A stretch of DNA of 64,000 nucleotides from Paraburkholderia sp. BCC1884 (GCF_900996225.1 NZ_CAAJGL010000090.1:620001-684000); one strand, 5' to 3'. Shown: positions 25,169 to 34,159, counted from the stretch's first letter. Numbers and translations: made by a program. The notes: generated from the sequence alone by a model not told the origin.

Positions 25169-26521
25169 ATGCTGAACCACGGCCTGCAAGTGCTGTATAT
25201 CGAAGACGACGAACTCGTGCGGCGCGCCAGCGTGCAGAGTTTGCAACTGGCCGGCTTCGAGGTGATCGGCCATGCGTCGGCGGAATCGGCCGCGAAGATG
25301 ATCGGCGCGGATTTCTCCGGCGTGATCGTGAGCGATATCCGCTTGCCGGGTATGAGCGGGCTGGAATTGCTCGCTCAGTGCCACGAACGTGCGCCCGACG
25401 TGCCGGTGATTCTGGTGACCGGTCACGGCGATATTTCGATGGCCGTGCAGGCCATGCGCGACGGCGCGTATGACTTCATCGAGAAACCGTTCGCGTCCGA
25501 ACGCCTGATTGAAACCGTGCGGCGCGCATTGGAGCGTCGCAAGCTGGTGCTGGAGAACCTCGCGCTGCGCCGCGAGCTTGCGGAACAGAACTCGCTCGCG
25601 CCGCGCATCATCGGCCGCAGTCCGGCGATCGAACAGGTGCGCAGGTTGATCGCGAACATCGCGCCGACCGATGCCTCCGTGCTGATCAACGGCGACACCG
25701 GCGCTGGCAAGGAATTGATCGCGCGCAGTCTGCACGAGTTATCGCCGCGCCGGGACAAGCCGTTCATCGCCGTAAACTGTGGCGCGTTGCCGGAGCCGAT
25801 GTTCGAATCGGAGATGTTCGGTTATGAGCCAGGTGCGTTCACGGGCGCGGCGAAACGCCGGATCGGCAAGCTTGAACATGCATCGGGCGGCACGCTGTTT
25901 CTCGACGAAATCGAGAGCATGCCGCTGGCGTTGCAGGTGAAGCTGCTGCGCGTGCTGCAGGACGGCGTGCTGGAACGGCTCGGCTCGAATCAGCCGATCC
26001 GCGTGAACTGTCGCGTGGTGGCCGCCGCCAAGGGTGACATGGCCGAGCACGTCGCGGATGGCTCGTTCCGGCGCGACCTGCTGTACCGGCTGAACGTGGT
26101 GACGATCGCGTTGCCGCCATTGGGCGAGCGGCGCGAGGACATCGTGCCGCTCTTCGAGCATTTTCTGCTGGACGCGGCTGTGCGCTATCAGCGTCCCGTG
26201 CCGATCCTCACCGATCGGCAGCGTGCGGGTCTGATGCAACGCGACTGGCCAGGCAACGTGCGCGAGCTGCGCAACGCCGCCGACCGCTTCGTGCTCGGCG
26301 TGGCCGATGATCCCGTGATGTCTTTCGCCGACGACAGCGCGGCAGCGCAACCCTTGAAGGAGCGCGTCGAACAATTCGAACGGGCGATGATCGCCGAGGC
26401 ATTGGAGCAGACCGGCGGCGTGGTCGCGGTGGCCGCAGACAAGTTGCAGCTCGGCAAGGCGACGCTCTACGAGAAGATCAAACGATATGGCCTCGCGGCC
26501 AAAGGGGAGGGGGAGCGTTGA
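25169..26521 (+). CDS. dctD: C4-dicarboxylate response regulator DctD (sigma-54 activator)
   Basis: NtrC-type response regulator of 450 residues. The receiver domain has acidic residues IEDDE, the phosphoacceptor Asp56 in SDIRLPG, and Lys in IEKPF. The AAA+ domain carries Walker A GDTGAGKE, the GAFTGA loop that contacts sigma-54, and the Arg finger region FRRDLLYRLNVV. A C-terminal Fis-like helix-turn-helix (QTGGVVAVAADKLQLGKATLYEKIKRY) binds enhancers. It begins 17 bases after dctB and is the expected activator of the dctA promoter. Confidence 0.96.
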   Translation: MLNHGLQVLYIEDDELVRRASVQSLQLAGFEVIGHASAESAAKMIGADFSGVIVSDIRLPGMSGLELLAQCHERAPDVPVILVTGHGDISMAVQAMRDGAYDFIEKPFASERLIETVRRALERRKLVLENLALRRELAEQNSLAPRIIGRSPAIEQVRRLIANIAPTDASVLINGDTGAGKELIARSLHELSPRRDKPFIAVNCGALPEPMFESEMFGYEPGAFTGAAKRRIGKLEHASGGTLFLDEIESMPLALQVKLLRVLQDGVLERLGSNQPIRVNCRVVAAAKGDMAEHVADGSFRRDLLYRLNVVTIALPPLGERREDIVPLFEHFLLDAAVRYQRPVPILTDRQRAGLMQRDWPGNVRELRNAADRFVLGVADDPVMSFADDSAAAQPLKERVEQFERAMIAEALEQTGGVVAVAADKLQLGKATLYEKIKRYGLAAKGEGER

Positions 26522-26528
26522 GAATGCA

Positions 26529-26556
26529 AAACGCCGGCAATGCCGGCGTTTTTTTC
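26529..26556. terminator. Terminator between dctD and tlpA-like gene
   Basis: AACGCCGGC and GCCGGCGTT around a 3-base loop followed by TTTTTC. It lies between two convergent genes and the preceding AAA lets it act in both directions. Confidence 0.9.
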
Positions 26557-26583
26557 AGGTCAGGTCGGTCTGCGCATTTACGC

Positions 26584-27114
26584 TTACGCCGGCTTCAGCG
26601 CCTTTTCAAGCAACTGGTCGAGTTCCGCAAATTGCGGTTCGCCGACATAGCGCTTCAGAATCTTGCCGTCCTTGTCGACCAGAAAGGTGGTCGGCGTGAG
26701 CTGCACGTTGCCGAACTGCTTGGCGGCGGAGCCGTCGTCCATCGCGACCTTGAACGGCAACTGGCGCGTTTGCGTGTAATTGGCGACGTACATCGGCGCA
26801 TCGTAATTCATTGCCACCGCGACGAATTCGAGGCCCTTGTCTTTGAAGCGGTTATACGTCTGGACCATCTGCGGCATTTCCTTCATGCAGGTGTCGCAGC
26901 TCGTCGCCCAGAAGTTGACGAGGTAGACCTTGCCCTTCAGATCGGCGGTCGAGACCTTTTGGCCCGACAGCAACGTGAAGGTCGCATCGGGCACGCGCTG
27001 CTGGCCGGCAAACGCGAAATAGCCGGCGACAGCAATCGCGATGGCCACGACGGCGATGACGATGTAGCGAAGCGGATTGGCGCGCCGGGTTGCGGTGGAC
27101 GGGGTAGAGCTCAT
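26584..27114 (-). CDS. TlpA-like membrane-anchored thioredoxin family protein
   Basis: Thiol:disulfide oxidoreductase-like protein of 176 residues. One N-terminal transmembrane helix (residues 16-35) anchors a periplasmic thioredoxin fold. The active-site region reads NFWATSCDTCMKEMP, a CxxC with DT between the cysteines and Ser before it where Trp is usual. The cis-Pro is in LTPTTFLVDKDG. TlpA/ResA proteins reduce apo-cytochromes or copper-chaperone thiols. The target here is not evident. Confidence 0.9.
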   Translation of the reverse strand: MSSTPSTATRRANPLRYIVIAVVAIAIAVAGYFAFAGQQRVPDATFTLLSGQKVSTADLKGKVYLVNFWATSCDTCMKEMPQMVQTYNRFKDKGLEFVAVAMNYDAPMYVANYTQTRQLPFKVAMDDGSAAKQFGNVQLTPTTFLVDKDGKILKRYVGEPQFAELDQLLEKALKPA

Positions 27115-27289
27115 GAACGGAACCTCGAGAGTCGCGCAGAAGGCGCGGGACAGTGTGCCGGTTTGGGCTGGCAGCCCGGTGCTATATAGCAGCGTCGTTA
27201 TTGTAGCCCCATTCCCGCCGCGCGGCAGGGCGGCGGCCGGCAGCGGATAATAGGGCTTTACGTCTTCGCCACTCCGAGCTTCTGTCCCC

Positions 27290-27868
27290 ATGTTCCGAAC
27301 TGTTTTTCGCACCGGCCAGTCTTTCGCACGACTTTCATTCTGTCTCTCCCTCGTGGTTGCGCTGGCCTTGGGCGCCGCGTTCAGTGCGTGCTCCCCGACT
27401 TTCGACTGGCGCACCGTCATGAATAACGACAACGGTTACACCGTCGACTTACCGGCCAAGCCGGGCAACGATCAGCGGGCGGTTCAGATCGACGGGACGC
27501 CAATGCAGATGGCGATGCAGACCGCCGAAGCAGGCGACGCGGTGTTTGCGGTCGGCACCGTGATGCTGCCGGACGACCACGAGGCCACCCAACGCGCCGC
27601 GCTCGATTTCCTGCGCACGGGACTTGCCCGCAACGTGGGTGCGTCGCCGGATGCCCGCGCGGTGCAGATTCCGTTGGCCGCCGGCGGCCAGGTAGCTGGT
27701 CTGGAGATGAAGCTGAGCGGACCGGCTGGTTCACAGCACGAAGCGCGCACCGTCTACGCAAGGCTGGTGGCGCACGGCCGCCATGTCTACCAGGCGGCGA
27801 TCATTGCCTCCAAACCGCTGCAGCAGGAACAGGTCGATCAATTTTTTTCGTCGTTCCAACTGTATTGA
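27290..27868 (+). CDS. Hypothetical lipoprotein
   Basis: Protein of 192 residues with a long signal sequence (residues 1-35) ending in the lipobox AFSAC, so it is probably membrane-anchored by lipid. The mature part begins SPTFDWRTV and contains GYTVDLPAKPG, a pattern seen in many uncharacterised Burkholderiales lipoproteins. No catalytic motif is visible. It is divergent from the TlpA-like gene. Confidence 0.82.
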   Translation: MFRTVFRTGQSFARLSFCLSLVVALALGAAFSACSPTFDWRTVMNNDNGYTVDLPAKPGNDQRAVQIDGTPMQMAMQTAEAGDAVFAVGTVMLPDDHEATQRAALDFLRTGLARNVGASPDARAVQIPLAAGGQVAGLEMKLSGPAGSQHEARTVYARLVAHGRHVYQAAIIASKPLQQEQVDQFFSSFQLY

Positions 27869-28184
27869 CGAGCGTTTAGAACCGGCATTTCTGGCCGATT
27901 TCGGGCGCTGTAGGGCGCGTCGTGCAGTGAAAGTTCCTTCGCAGCAACGCGCGCTAATTCACGGTTTACGTTGAGGTTTTTGCTTTACCCACCTTGCCTG
28001 TGGATAACTCTGTTGAGAACTCGGCCGGTTTTGCCGAAGAGGCCCATCCTGCGGGCATTCTGTCAGGCTTGGCTTGCTCAGAGCAATTAAAAAAACTCAA
28101 TTAAATCAATGGGCTTGTGCGATCGAGATTGACATACCTTTCAGTTGTTTCAAATTCTGTCTGGAACGCGCGCATGTGCATAAG
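27869..28184. other. Gene-free stretch with an isolated DnaA-box match
   Basis: 316 bases between the lipoprotein gene and the comM stop. It contains TGTGGATAA at 27999-28007, an exact DnaA-box match, followed 70 bases later by an AT-rich run (28085-28110). A single box is not evidence of an origin. A TTGACA at 28130 has no fitting -10. No gene is supported. Confidence 0.4.
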
Positions 28185-29855
28185 TCAAGTCTTGACAGCA
28201 AAATTTTCGCCTCTTAGCGGCCCGAAAGCGCGGCGATACTGGATCGCCTCGCCGATCTGCGGCGCGCTCGGCATCGCTTCGCCAGCGAGGTCGGCGATGG
28301 TGCGCGCGACCTTGAGCACGCGGTAGTAGGCACGCGCCGACCAACCGAAACGCTCGCCCGCTTCGCGCAGCAGCAATTCGCCTGCGGCGTCGGGCTGGCA
28401 AACCGCGTCGACTTCCCGTCCCGCCAGTTCGCGGTTGGTTTTGCCCTGACGGCCCAATTGGCGTTCGCGGGCGGCATTGACCCGCCGCGCGATGGACGAG
28501 CTTCTCTCGCCGGTCGAGGTCGAGCGAGTCGACAATTCGGCCGACGTCAGCGCCGGGATTTCGATCTGGATATCGATGCGGTCGAGAAGCGGGCCGGACA
28601 GTTTGCGCAGGTAACGCGCCGCGATCTCCGGCGTGCAGCGGCAACGTCCGCCGGGGTCGCCTCGCCACCCGCATGGGCAAGGATTCATCGCGGCAATCAG
28701 CTGGCATGCAGCCGGGAAGTCAGCTTGCCAGGCTGCGCGTGAAATGGTGATGCGGCCAGCTTCGAGCGGCTCGCGCAAGGTTTCGAGGACGTCGCGATCG
28801 AACTCGGGCAACTCGTCCAGGAATAGCACGCCCAGATGCGCCAGCGTGATCTCGCCTGGCTGCGGCGGATTGCGTCCGCCGACCAGCGCTGCCGCGCTCG
28901 ACGAATGATGCGGCGCCCGAAACGGCCGCTGGCGCCACTGCGAAGGTTTGAAGCCGGCCCGGCTGGCGGACAGCAGCGCGGCGGAGCTGAGCGCTTCGTC
29001 GTCGGTCATCGGCGGCAGCAGGCCGGGCAGACGGGCGGCGAGCATGGACTTGCCGGCGCCCGGCGGCCCGACCAGCAGCACGTGATGGCCGCCGGCCGCA
29101 GCCACCTCCAGCGCCCGGCGCGCACCGCGTTGACCGATGACGTCGCCCATGTCAGGGATGGCGGCGGTCGAGCTGTCGGCGTGCTCTGGTGTGGCCAGCG
29201 GATAGAGACGCGCATCGGCCTCACCGGCGAGGTGCGCGCACAGCGACGGTAGATCGGACGCGCCATAAACTTCGACACCGGGTACGAGCGCGGCTTCCGC
29301 AGCGCTCGCGGCAGGGAGGTACAGCTGCGGCGTAGCGGATGCACGGTAAGCGGGTTGCTCGCCGGCGGCCTTGCCGCGCGAGCCGTCGCCAGCCGAGCCG
29401 CCGCTGGCGCATTCGCTGTTCGCCAGTTCACCGCCAGCCAGGCTCCCGCCTGCCGCACAGCTGCGCGCCGTGCCGCAAGCCATGGCGAAAGCACCGCGCA
29501 TCGGCCGCAGTGCGCCCGTCAGCGAAAGCTCACCGGCGAATTCACGGTTCAACAGGGATTCGGCAGGAATCTGCCCGCTCGCCGCGAGGATGCCCAACGC
29601 GATCGGCAGGTCGAAGCGGCCGGACTCCTTCGGCAAATCGGCCGGTGCCAGGTTGACGGTGATGCGTCGCACGGGAAAGTCGAAGCCGCAATTCTGCAGC
29701 GCCGCGCGCACGCGCTCGCGGCTTTCACGCACTTCCAGATCAGGAAGGCCAACGATGGAAAACGAAGGTAATCCGTTTGCGAGGTGGACCTCGACGGTTA
29801 CTTCGGGCGCGCGGCCAGAGGCCGGCGCGCGACTGCGCACCACGGCAAGCGACAT
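28185..29855 (-). CDS. comM: YifB/ComM family Mg-chelatase-like AAA+ ATPase
   Basis: Hexameric branch-migration helicase family protein of 556 residues. ComM promotes integration of incoming DNA during transformation. The N-terminal Lon-like domain (VEVHLANGLPSFSIVGLPD) is followed by the AAA+ core with Walker A LLVGPPGAGKS and Walker B LGVLFLDELPEF, four Cys in MNPCPCGWRGDPGGRCRC, and the C-terminal YifB domain. Residues about 129-177 are a Gly/Ala/Ser-rich insertion absent from E. coli ComM (506 residues). It lies downstream of ubiK on the same strand. Confidence 0.94.
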   Translation of the reverse strand: MSLAVVRSRAPASGRAPEVTVEVHLANGLPSFSIVGLPDLEVRESRERVRAALQNCGFDFPVRRITVNLAPADLPKESGRFDLPIALGILAASGQIPAESLLNREFAGELSLTGALRPMRGAFAMACGTARSCAAGGSLAGGELANSECASGGSAGDGSRGKAAGEQPAYRASATPQLYLPAASAAEAALVPGVEVYGASDLPSLCAHLAGEADARLYPLATPEHADSSTAAIPDMGDVIGQRGARRALEVAAAGGHHVLLVGPPGAGKSMLAARLPGLLPPMTDDEALSSAALLSASRAGFKPSQWRQRPFRAPHHSSSAAALVGGRNPPQPGEITLAHLGVLFLDELPEFDRDVLETLREPLEAGRITISRAAWQADFPAACQLIAAMNPCPCGWRGDPGGRCRCTPEIAARYLRKLSGPLLDRIDIQIEIPALTSAELSTRSTSTGERSSSIARRVNAARERQLGRQGKTNRELAGREVDAVCQPDAAGELLLREAGERFGWSARAYYRVLKVARTIADLAGEAMPSAPQIGEAIQYRRAFGPLRGENFAVKT

Positions 29856-29976
29856 GTTTTCTCCCGTCGGACGGCGCGCCGAGGGCGCGCGCAAGTCCCC
29901 TAAAACGCTGATGACGTCACGGCTCGCTTGCCGGTGATGTGCAGCACTGCGCAGCTAGAAAGCTGCGAGCAAGGCG

Positions 29977-30234
29977 TTAGGACGTTTGCGTCGTGACCGG
30001 CAGCTTCTGTTCGAGCTCGGCGACGCGGCGTTCCAGTTCTTCGAGACGCGCACGCGTGCGCACCAGCACCTGGGTCTGGGTATCGAATTCTTCGCGCGTG
30101 ACCAGATCGAGCTTCGAGAAGCCTTGCGACAGCATGGCCTTGACGTTGCGCTCGACATCTTTGGCCGGCGAATTCTTGAACAGATCGCTCATGCGAGCCT
30201 GGAAGTCGTTAAAAACATCGTTAGGTTGTTTCAT
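29977..30234 (-). CDS. ubiK: Ubiquinone biosynthesis accessory factor UbiK
   Basis: Small cytoplasmic protein of 85 residues (UbiK/YqiC, BMFP family). Residues 1-45 contain an amphipathic segment (VFNDFQARMSDLFKNSP) and residues 46-80 form a coiled coil (REEFDTQTQVLVRTRARLEELE in parts). In E. coli UbiK binds UbiJ and is needed for efficient aerobic ubiquinone synthesis. It is divergent from glnK and upstream of comM. Confidence 0.92.
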   Translation of the reverse strand: MKQPNDVFNDFQARMSDLFKNSPAKDVERNVKAMLSQGFSKLDLVTREEFDTQTQVLVRTRARLEELERRVAELEQKLPVTTQTS

Positions 30235-30248
30235 GGTGTTCCCCTTGG

Positions 30249-30265
30249 TGCACAAAAAATGTGCA
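30249..30265. promoter_or_regulatory. Candidate NtrC binding site
   Basis: TGCACA and TGTGCA separated by five bases match the 17-bp NtrC dyad (TGCACC-N5-GGTGCA) at all but one base pair per half. The site is 15 bases upstream of ubiK and about 265 bases before the predicted glnK transcription start, within enhancer range of the sigma-54 promoter. Three isolated GGTGCA/GGTGCG half-sites follow between 30305 and 30360. Confidence 0.55.
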
Positions 30266-30495
30266 TCTTTCGTTACGTCTGTGCTTTGTTACGGCGAATG
30301 GGCGGTGTTGGTGCATGGGACGTTACGTACCGCCGGTGCATGAGCCCCTTTGGTGCGCCGCCGTCTGTTCAGAGCCTGCGAACACTTTAGCAACGATCCA
30401 TACGCCGTGCCACCGTGCCCCGCCGACGTTGGCCATCCGGCCAGGGCGACTTGCGCCCCTTTGGCGGCGGCAACTCCGCGGAGTCTGACACAACA

Positions 30496-30511
30496 TGGCA
30501 TGCGAGTTGCT
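30496..30511 (+). promoter_or_regulatory. Sigma-54 promoter of glnK-amtB
   Basis: TGGCATGCGAGTTGCT matches the -24/-12 consensus with GG and GC 10 bases apart and TTGCT at -12. Transcription would start near 30522, about 110 bases before glnK. Nitrogen control of glnK-amtB from a sigma-54 promoter is well known in proteobacteria. Confidence 0.88.
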
Positions 30512-30570
30512 GTTACTGCCCCGCGCGCACTGCCGGCACCTTTTTACCGGCAACGAAACGAGACCACGCG

Positions 30571-30612
30571 AACGGGTTACGGGTACGCAAAACGGGTTAC
30601 GCAACGGGTTAC
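30571..30612 (+). repeat. Three direct copies of AACGGGTTAC in the glnK leader
   Basis: AACGGGTTAC occurs at 30571, 30591 and 30603 (spacings 20 and 12), each followed by G, in the leader between the sigma-54 promoter and glnK. The function is unknown. Confidence 0.8.
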
Positions 30613-30633
30613 GCAACTTTAGCGAGGGATTTC

Positions 30634-30972
30634 ATGAAACTCATTACCGCAATCATCAAGCCGTTCAAGCTCGATGAGGCGCGCGAAGCCTTGTCGGCCA
30701 TCGGCGTCTCGGGCATCACGGTGACTGAAGTGAAAGGCTTCGGTCGCCAGAAGGGCCACACGGAGCTTTATCGCGGCGCTGAATACGTCGTCGATTTCCT
30801 GCCGAAGGTGAAGATCGAGGCCGCGGTCTCGGACGACATCGTCGATCAGGCAATCGAAGCGCTCGAACGTGCGGCGCGCACCGGCAAGATCGGCGACGGC
30901 AAGATCTTCGTCACGCCGATCGAACAAGTGATTCGGATTCGCACCGGGGAGACCGGCGCGGACGCTCTGTAA
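30634..30972 (+). CDS. glnK: Nitrogen regulatory PII protein GlnK
   Basis: PII signal protein of 112 residues that senses 2-oxoglutarate, ATP and ADP. The T-loop carries the uridylylation site Tyr51 in YRGAEYVVDF, and both PII signatures are present (KGFGRQKGHTE and the C-terminal TGKIGDGKIFV). The start ATG follows GAGGGA. It is 44 bases upstream of amtB and, by family knowledge, blocks the AmtB channel when nitrogen is sufficient. Confidence 0.96.
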   Translation: MKLITAIIKPFKLDEAREALSAIGVSGITVTEVKGFGRQKGHTELYRGAEYVVDFLPKVKIEAAVSDDIVDQAIEALERAARTGKIGDGKIFVTPIEQVIRIRTGETGADAL

Positions 30973-31016
30973 TACCAAAAGACAGCGACACAGATAGCGA
31001 TAAGAGGAAACGAAAG

Positions 31017-32525
31017 ATGCGCAAATTATTGATGTCCTTGCTGATGGCCGGTTCGCTGCTCGCGGGCGGTATCGGCGCCGCCCTCGCGGACGACGCTTCC
31101 GCCCCCGCAGCCGCTTCGGCAGCGGCTTCCGATACGACGGCGAGCGCGCCGGCACCGGACGCTTCGGCGCCGGTAGCCGCGGCTTCGACGCCGACCCCGG
31201 ATGCAGCTACTGCAGGCACCGCCAACGCAGCGGCCTCGGCACCGGCAGACGCATCGGCCGCCGCCGCGCCGGCTGCACCGACCGCGCCGTTCTCGGTCGA
31301 TTCGTCGAAGATCAATTCGGGCGACACCGCCTGGATGCTGACCTCCACCGCGCTCGTGCTGTTCATGACGATCCCGGGTCTGGCGCTGTTCTACGGCGGC
31401 ATGGTCCGCAAGAAAAACGTGCTCGCCACGCTGATGCAAAGCTTCGCGATCACCTGCGTCGTGACGATCGTCTGGGCCGTGGTCGGCTACAGCATCGCGT
31501 TCACGCCGGGCGGCTCGTTCATCGGCGGCTTCTCGCGCGTCTTCATGTCGGGCATGAACTACATCAAGGGCGACAAGGCCACGACGCTGACCGTCAGCCA
31601 TCTGGCCCCGACGATCCCGGAAACGGTCTACTTCGTCTATCAGATGACGTTCGCGATCATCACGCCGGCACTCATCACGGGCGCCTTTGCTGACCGTATG
31701 AAGTTCTCGGCCATGCTCGTGTTCATGACGCTGTGGTCGATCATCGTCTACTCGCCGATCGCTCACATGGTCTGGGAACCGACCGGCTGGCTGGCTACGG
31801 CAGGCATCCTCGACTTCGCAGGCGGCACGGTGGTGCACATCAACGCCGGTATCGCCGGTCTGGTCTGCTGCCTGGTGCTCGGCAAGCGTGTCGGCTACGG
31901 CAAGGAAGCCATGGCGCCGCACAACCTGACGCTCACGCTGATCGGTGGCGCGATGCTGTGGGTGGGCTGGTTCGGCTTCAACGCGGGTTCGGCAGTGGCG
32001 GCTGACGGCCGTGCCGGTTTCGCGATGTTCGCGACGCAAATCGCAACCGCAGCAGCAGCACTCGCATGGATGTTCGCTGAATGGGCTGCCAAGGGTAAGC
32101 CGTCGGTGCTCGGTATCGTGTCGGGCGCTGTGGCAGGTCTGGTGGCGATTACGCCGGCTTCGGGCTTCGTCGGCATGTCGGGTTCGCTGGTGATCGGTAT
32201 CGTGGCCGGCGTGGTCTGCTTCTGGTCGGCAACGTGGCTCAAGCACAAGCTCGGTTACGACGACTCGCTCGACGCGTTCGGCGTGCACTGCATCGGCGGT
32301 ATCGTGGGTGCGTTGCTGACGGGCGTGTTCGCGGTCAAGGACATCGGCGGCGCGGACGGCAGCATCGTTCTGCAAGCCAAGGGCGTGCTGACCACCCTGA
32401 TCTACAGCGGCGTGGTGAGTTTCATCCTGCTGAAGGTCATCGATATGGTGATGGGCATCCGCGTGACGGAAGAACAGGAACGCGAAGGTCTGGACGTGAG
32501 CCTGCACGGCGAACACGTCGAATAA
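31017..32525 (+). CDS. amtB: Ammonium transporter AmtB
   Basis: Inner-membrane ammonium channel of 502 residues. A signal peptide (residues 1-24, ending ALADD) precedes a periplasmic Ala/Pro/Ser-rich linker of about 70 residues that E. coli AmtB lacks, then the eleven-helix core from about residue 100. The pore twin histidines lie in VHINAGIAGLV and FGVHCIGGIVGALLTG. The AMT signature-like DFAGGTVVHINAG is present. It is co-transcribed with glnK. Confidence 0.96.
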   Translation: MRKLLMSLLMAGSLLAGGIGAALADDASAPAAASAAASDTTASAPAPDASAPVAAASTPTPDAATAGTANAAASAPADASAAAAPAAPTAPFSVDSSKINSGDTAWMLTSTALVLFMTIPGLALFYGGMVRKKNVLATLMQSFAITCVVTIVWAVVGYSIAFTPGGSFIGGFSRVFMSGMNYIKGDKATTLTVSHLAPTIPETVYFVYQMTFAIITPALITGAFADRMKFSAMLVFMTLWSIIVYSPIAHMVWEPTGWLATAGILDFAGGTVVHINAGIAGLVCCLVLGKRVGYGKEAMAPHNLTLTLIGGAMLWVGWFGFNAGSAVAADGRAGFAMFATQIATAAAALAWMFAEWAAKGKPSVLGIVSGAVAGLVAITPASGFVGMSGSLVIGIVAGVVCFWSATWLKHKLGYDDSLDAFGVHCIGGIVGALLTGVFAVKDIGGADGSIVLQAKGVLTTLIYSGVVSFILLKVIDMVMGIRVTEEQEREGLDVSLHGEHVE

Positions 32526-32593
32526 GCAACGGCAATACTCCGCGGGCCCGCGCTCCCGGGCTCGCTGGATGACGAACAAGCGCAGCGATTTTG

Positions 32594-32619
32594 GCCCGCC
32601 TTCATGGCGGGCTTTTTTC
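32594..32619 (+). terminator. Terminator after amtB
   Basis: GCCCGCC and GGCGGGC around TTCAT, followed by six T. It closes the glnK-amtB operon. Confidence 0.92.
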
Positions 32620-32678
32620 TTGGCGCCTGGCTTGGTCACAGCAGATTTCCGCGCCTATCATGGCGATAGCGAGAATGC

Positions 32679-32698
32679 ATTCGCATCGGCTTGCGAAT
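32679..32698. repeat. 7-bp inverted repeat upstream of gshA
   Basis: ATTCGCA and TGCGAAT separated by six bases, about 40 bases upstream of a TACAAT -10-like element (32735-32740) in front of gshA. It may be an operator, but nothing identifies a binder. Confidence 0.35.
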
Positions 32699-32767
32699 GG
32701 AGAAACCGTCCCCAAATGGGCAAAGCATTTGCTCTACAATCTTTTTTCTCCAGTCTGCGAGTGATCA

Positions 32768-34057
32768 ATGGTTCCGCACCTAGTTACGGCGTTAAACGGC
32801 CCGCTGCTCGATCTCGAGCGGAAGATCCTCGACGCTACACCCGCCATCGAACGCTGGTTCCGGCTCGAATGGCAGGAACACACGCCGCCTTTCTACTGTT
32901 CGGTCGACCTGCGTAACGCGGGCTTCAAGCTCGCGCCGGTCGACACCAATCTGTTCCCCGGCGCATTCAACAATCTGCCGCAGGAAGTGTTGCCGCTCGC
33001 CGTGCAGGCCGCGATGGCATCGATCGAGAAGATCTGCCCGGACGCGAAGAATCTGCTGGTGATCCCCGAGCGCCACACGCGCAACGCGTTTTATCTCGAG
33101 AACGTCGCCCGTCTGGCCGCGATCATGCGGCAAGCAGGCTTGAACGTGCGCTTCGGCACGCTCGACGAAAGCATCAACGGACCCGTCACGATTGCGCTGT
33201 CCGACGGCCAGAAGCTGGTGCTCGAACCGCTCGAGCGGACGCCGCGCCGGCTTGGTCTGAAGAATTTCGATCCGTGTTCGATTCTGCTGAACAACGATTT
33301 GTCGGGCGGCATTCCGCCGATCCTCGAGAATCTGCACGAACAATATCTGCTGCCGCCGCTGCATGCGGGCTGGGCGGTTCGCCGCAAATCCACGCATTTC
33401 TCCTGTTATGACGACGTCGCGAAGAAGTTCGCGAAGATGGTCGAGATCGATCCGTGGATGATCAATCCGTACTTCGCGCACGTCGAAGGCGTCGACTTCC
33501 AGGAGCGCACCGGCGAACAAGCGCTGGCCGATGCGATCGACGGCGTGCTGAAGAAGATCGCCAAGAAGTATCGCGAGTACGGCATCTCCGAGAAACCGTA
33601 TGTCGTCATCAAGTCCGATGCGGGCACGTATGGCATGGGCGTGATGACCGTGCACGATGCGTCGGAAGTGGCCGCGCTCACCAAGCGCGAGCGCGCCAAG
33701 ATGGCCGCCACCAAAGACGGCCTCGAAGTGCATGACGTGATCGTGCAGGAAGGCGTGTACACCTTCGAGCGGATCGGCGAAGAAGTGGCCGAGCCGGTCG
33801 TGTACATGATCGACCGCTACGTGGTGGGCGGTTTCTACCGCGTGCACGGCAGCCGCGAGCGCGATCAGAACCTGAACGCGCCCGGCATGCACTTCGTGCC
33901 GCTTGGCTTCGAGCACACGGCGCTGCCGGATGCGCACGCCAAGCCGGGCGCGGCGGTGCCGAACCGCTTCTACATGTACGGCGTGGTGGCGCGGCTCGGC
34001 TTGCTGGCTGCATCGGTCGAACTGGAAAAGACCGACCCGGAAGCGATCCAGGTTTAA
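32768..34057 (+). CDS. gshA: Glutamate-cysteine ligase (betaproteobacterial type)
   Basis: First enzyme of glutathione synthesis, 429 residues, of the type found in Thiobacillus and Burkholderia rather than the E. coli type. Recognisable family segments are PPFYCSVDLRNAGFKLAPVD, NLFPGAFNNL, and VIKSDAGTYGMGVMTV in the ATP-binding region. It is followed by gshB 102 bases later, so the whole pathway is encoded here. Confidence 0.94.
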   Translation: MVPHLVTALNGPLLDLERKILDATPAIERWFRLEWQEHTPPFYCSVDLRNAGFKLAPVDTNLFPGAFNNLPQEVLPLAVQAAMASIEKICPDAKNLLVIPERHTRNAFYLENVARLAAIMRQAGLNVRFGTLDESINGPVTIALSDGQKLVLEPLERTPRRLGLKNFDPCSILLNNDLSGGIPPILENLHEQYLLPPLHAGWAVRRKSTHFSCYDDVAKKFAKMVEIDPWMINPYFAHVEGVDFQERTGEQALADAIDGVLKKIAKKYREYGISEKPYVVIKSDAGTYGMGVMTVHDASEVAALTKRERAKMAATKDGLEVHDVIVQEGVYTFERIGEEVAEPVVYMIDRYVVGGFYRVHGSRERDQNLNAPGMHFVPLGFEHTALPDAHAKPGAAVPNRFYMYGVVARLGLLAASVELEKTDPEAIQV

Positions 34058-34159
34058 GCCACGGCGGGTGGTCGATGGCGGCATGCGTGCCGCCATCGCC
34101 ATTTTCAACGACTATATTTACGATCAATGCCAAGCCCATCAGGGCGCACCGGAACCTTC

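Noticed and set aside
27999..28007. A replication origin at the DnaA-box match
   Set aside because: Only one box is seen, with no dnaA, no box array and no gene order typical of an origin.
31026..32639. A 537-codon reverse frame over amtB
   Set aside because: It mirrors the ammonium transporter and has no domain; codon bias follows the forward frame.
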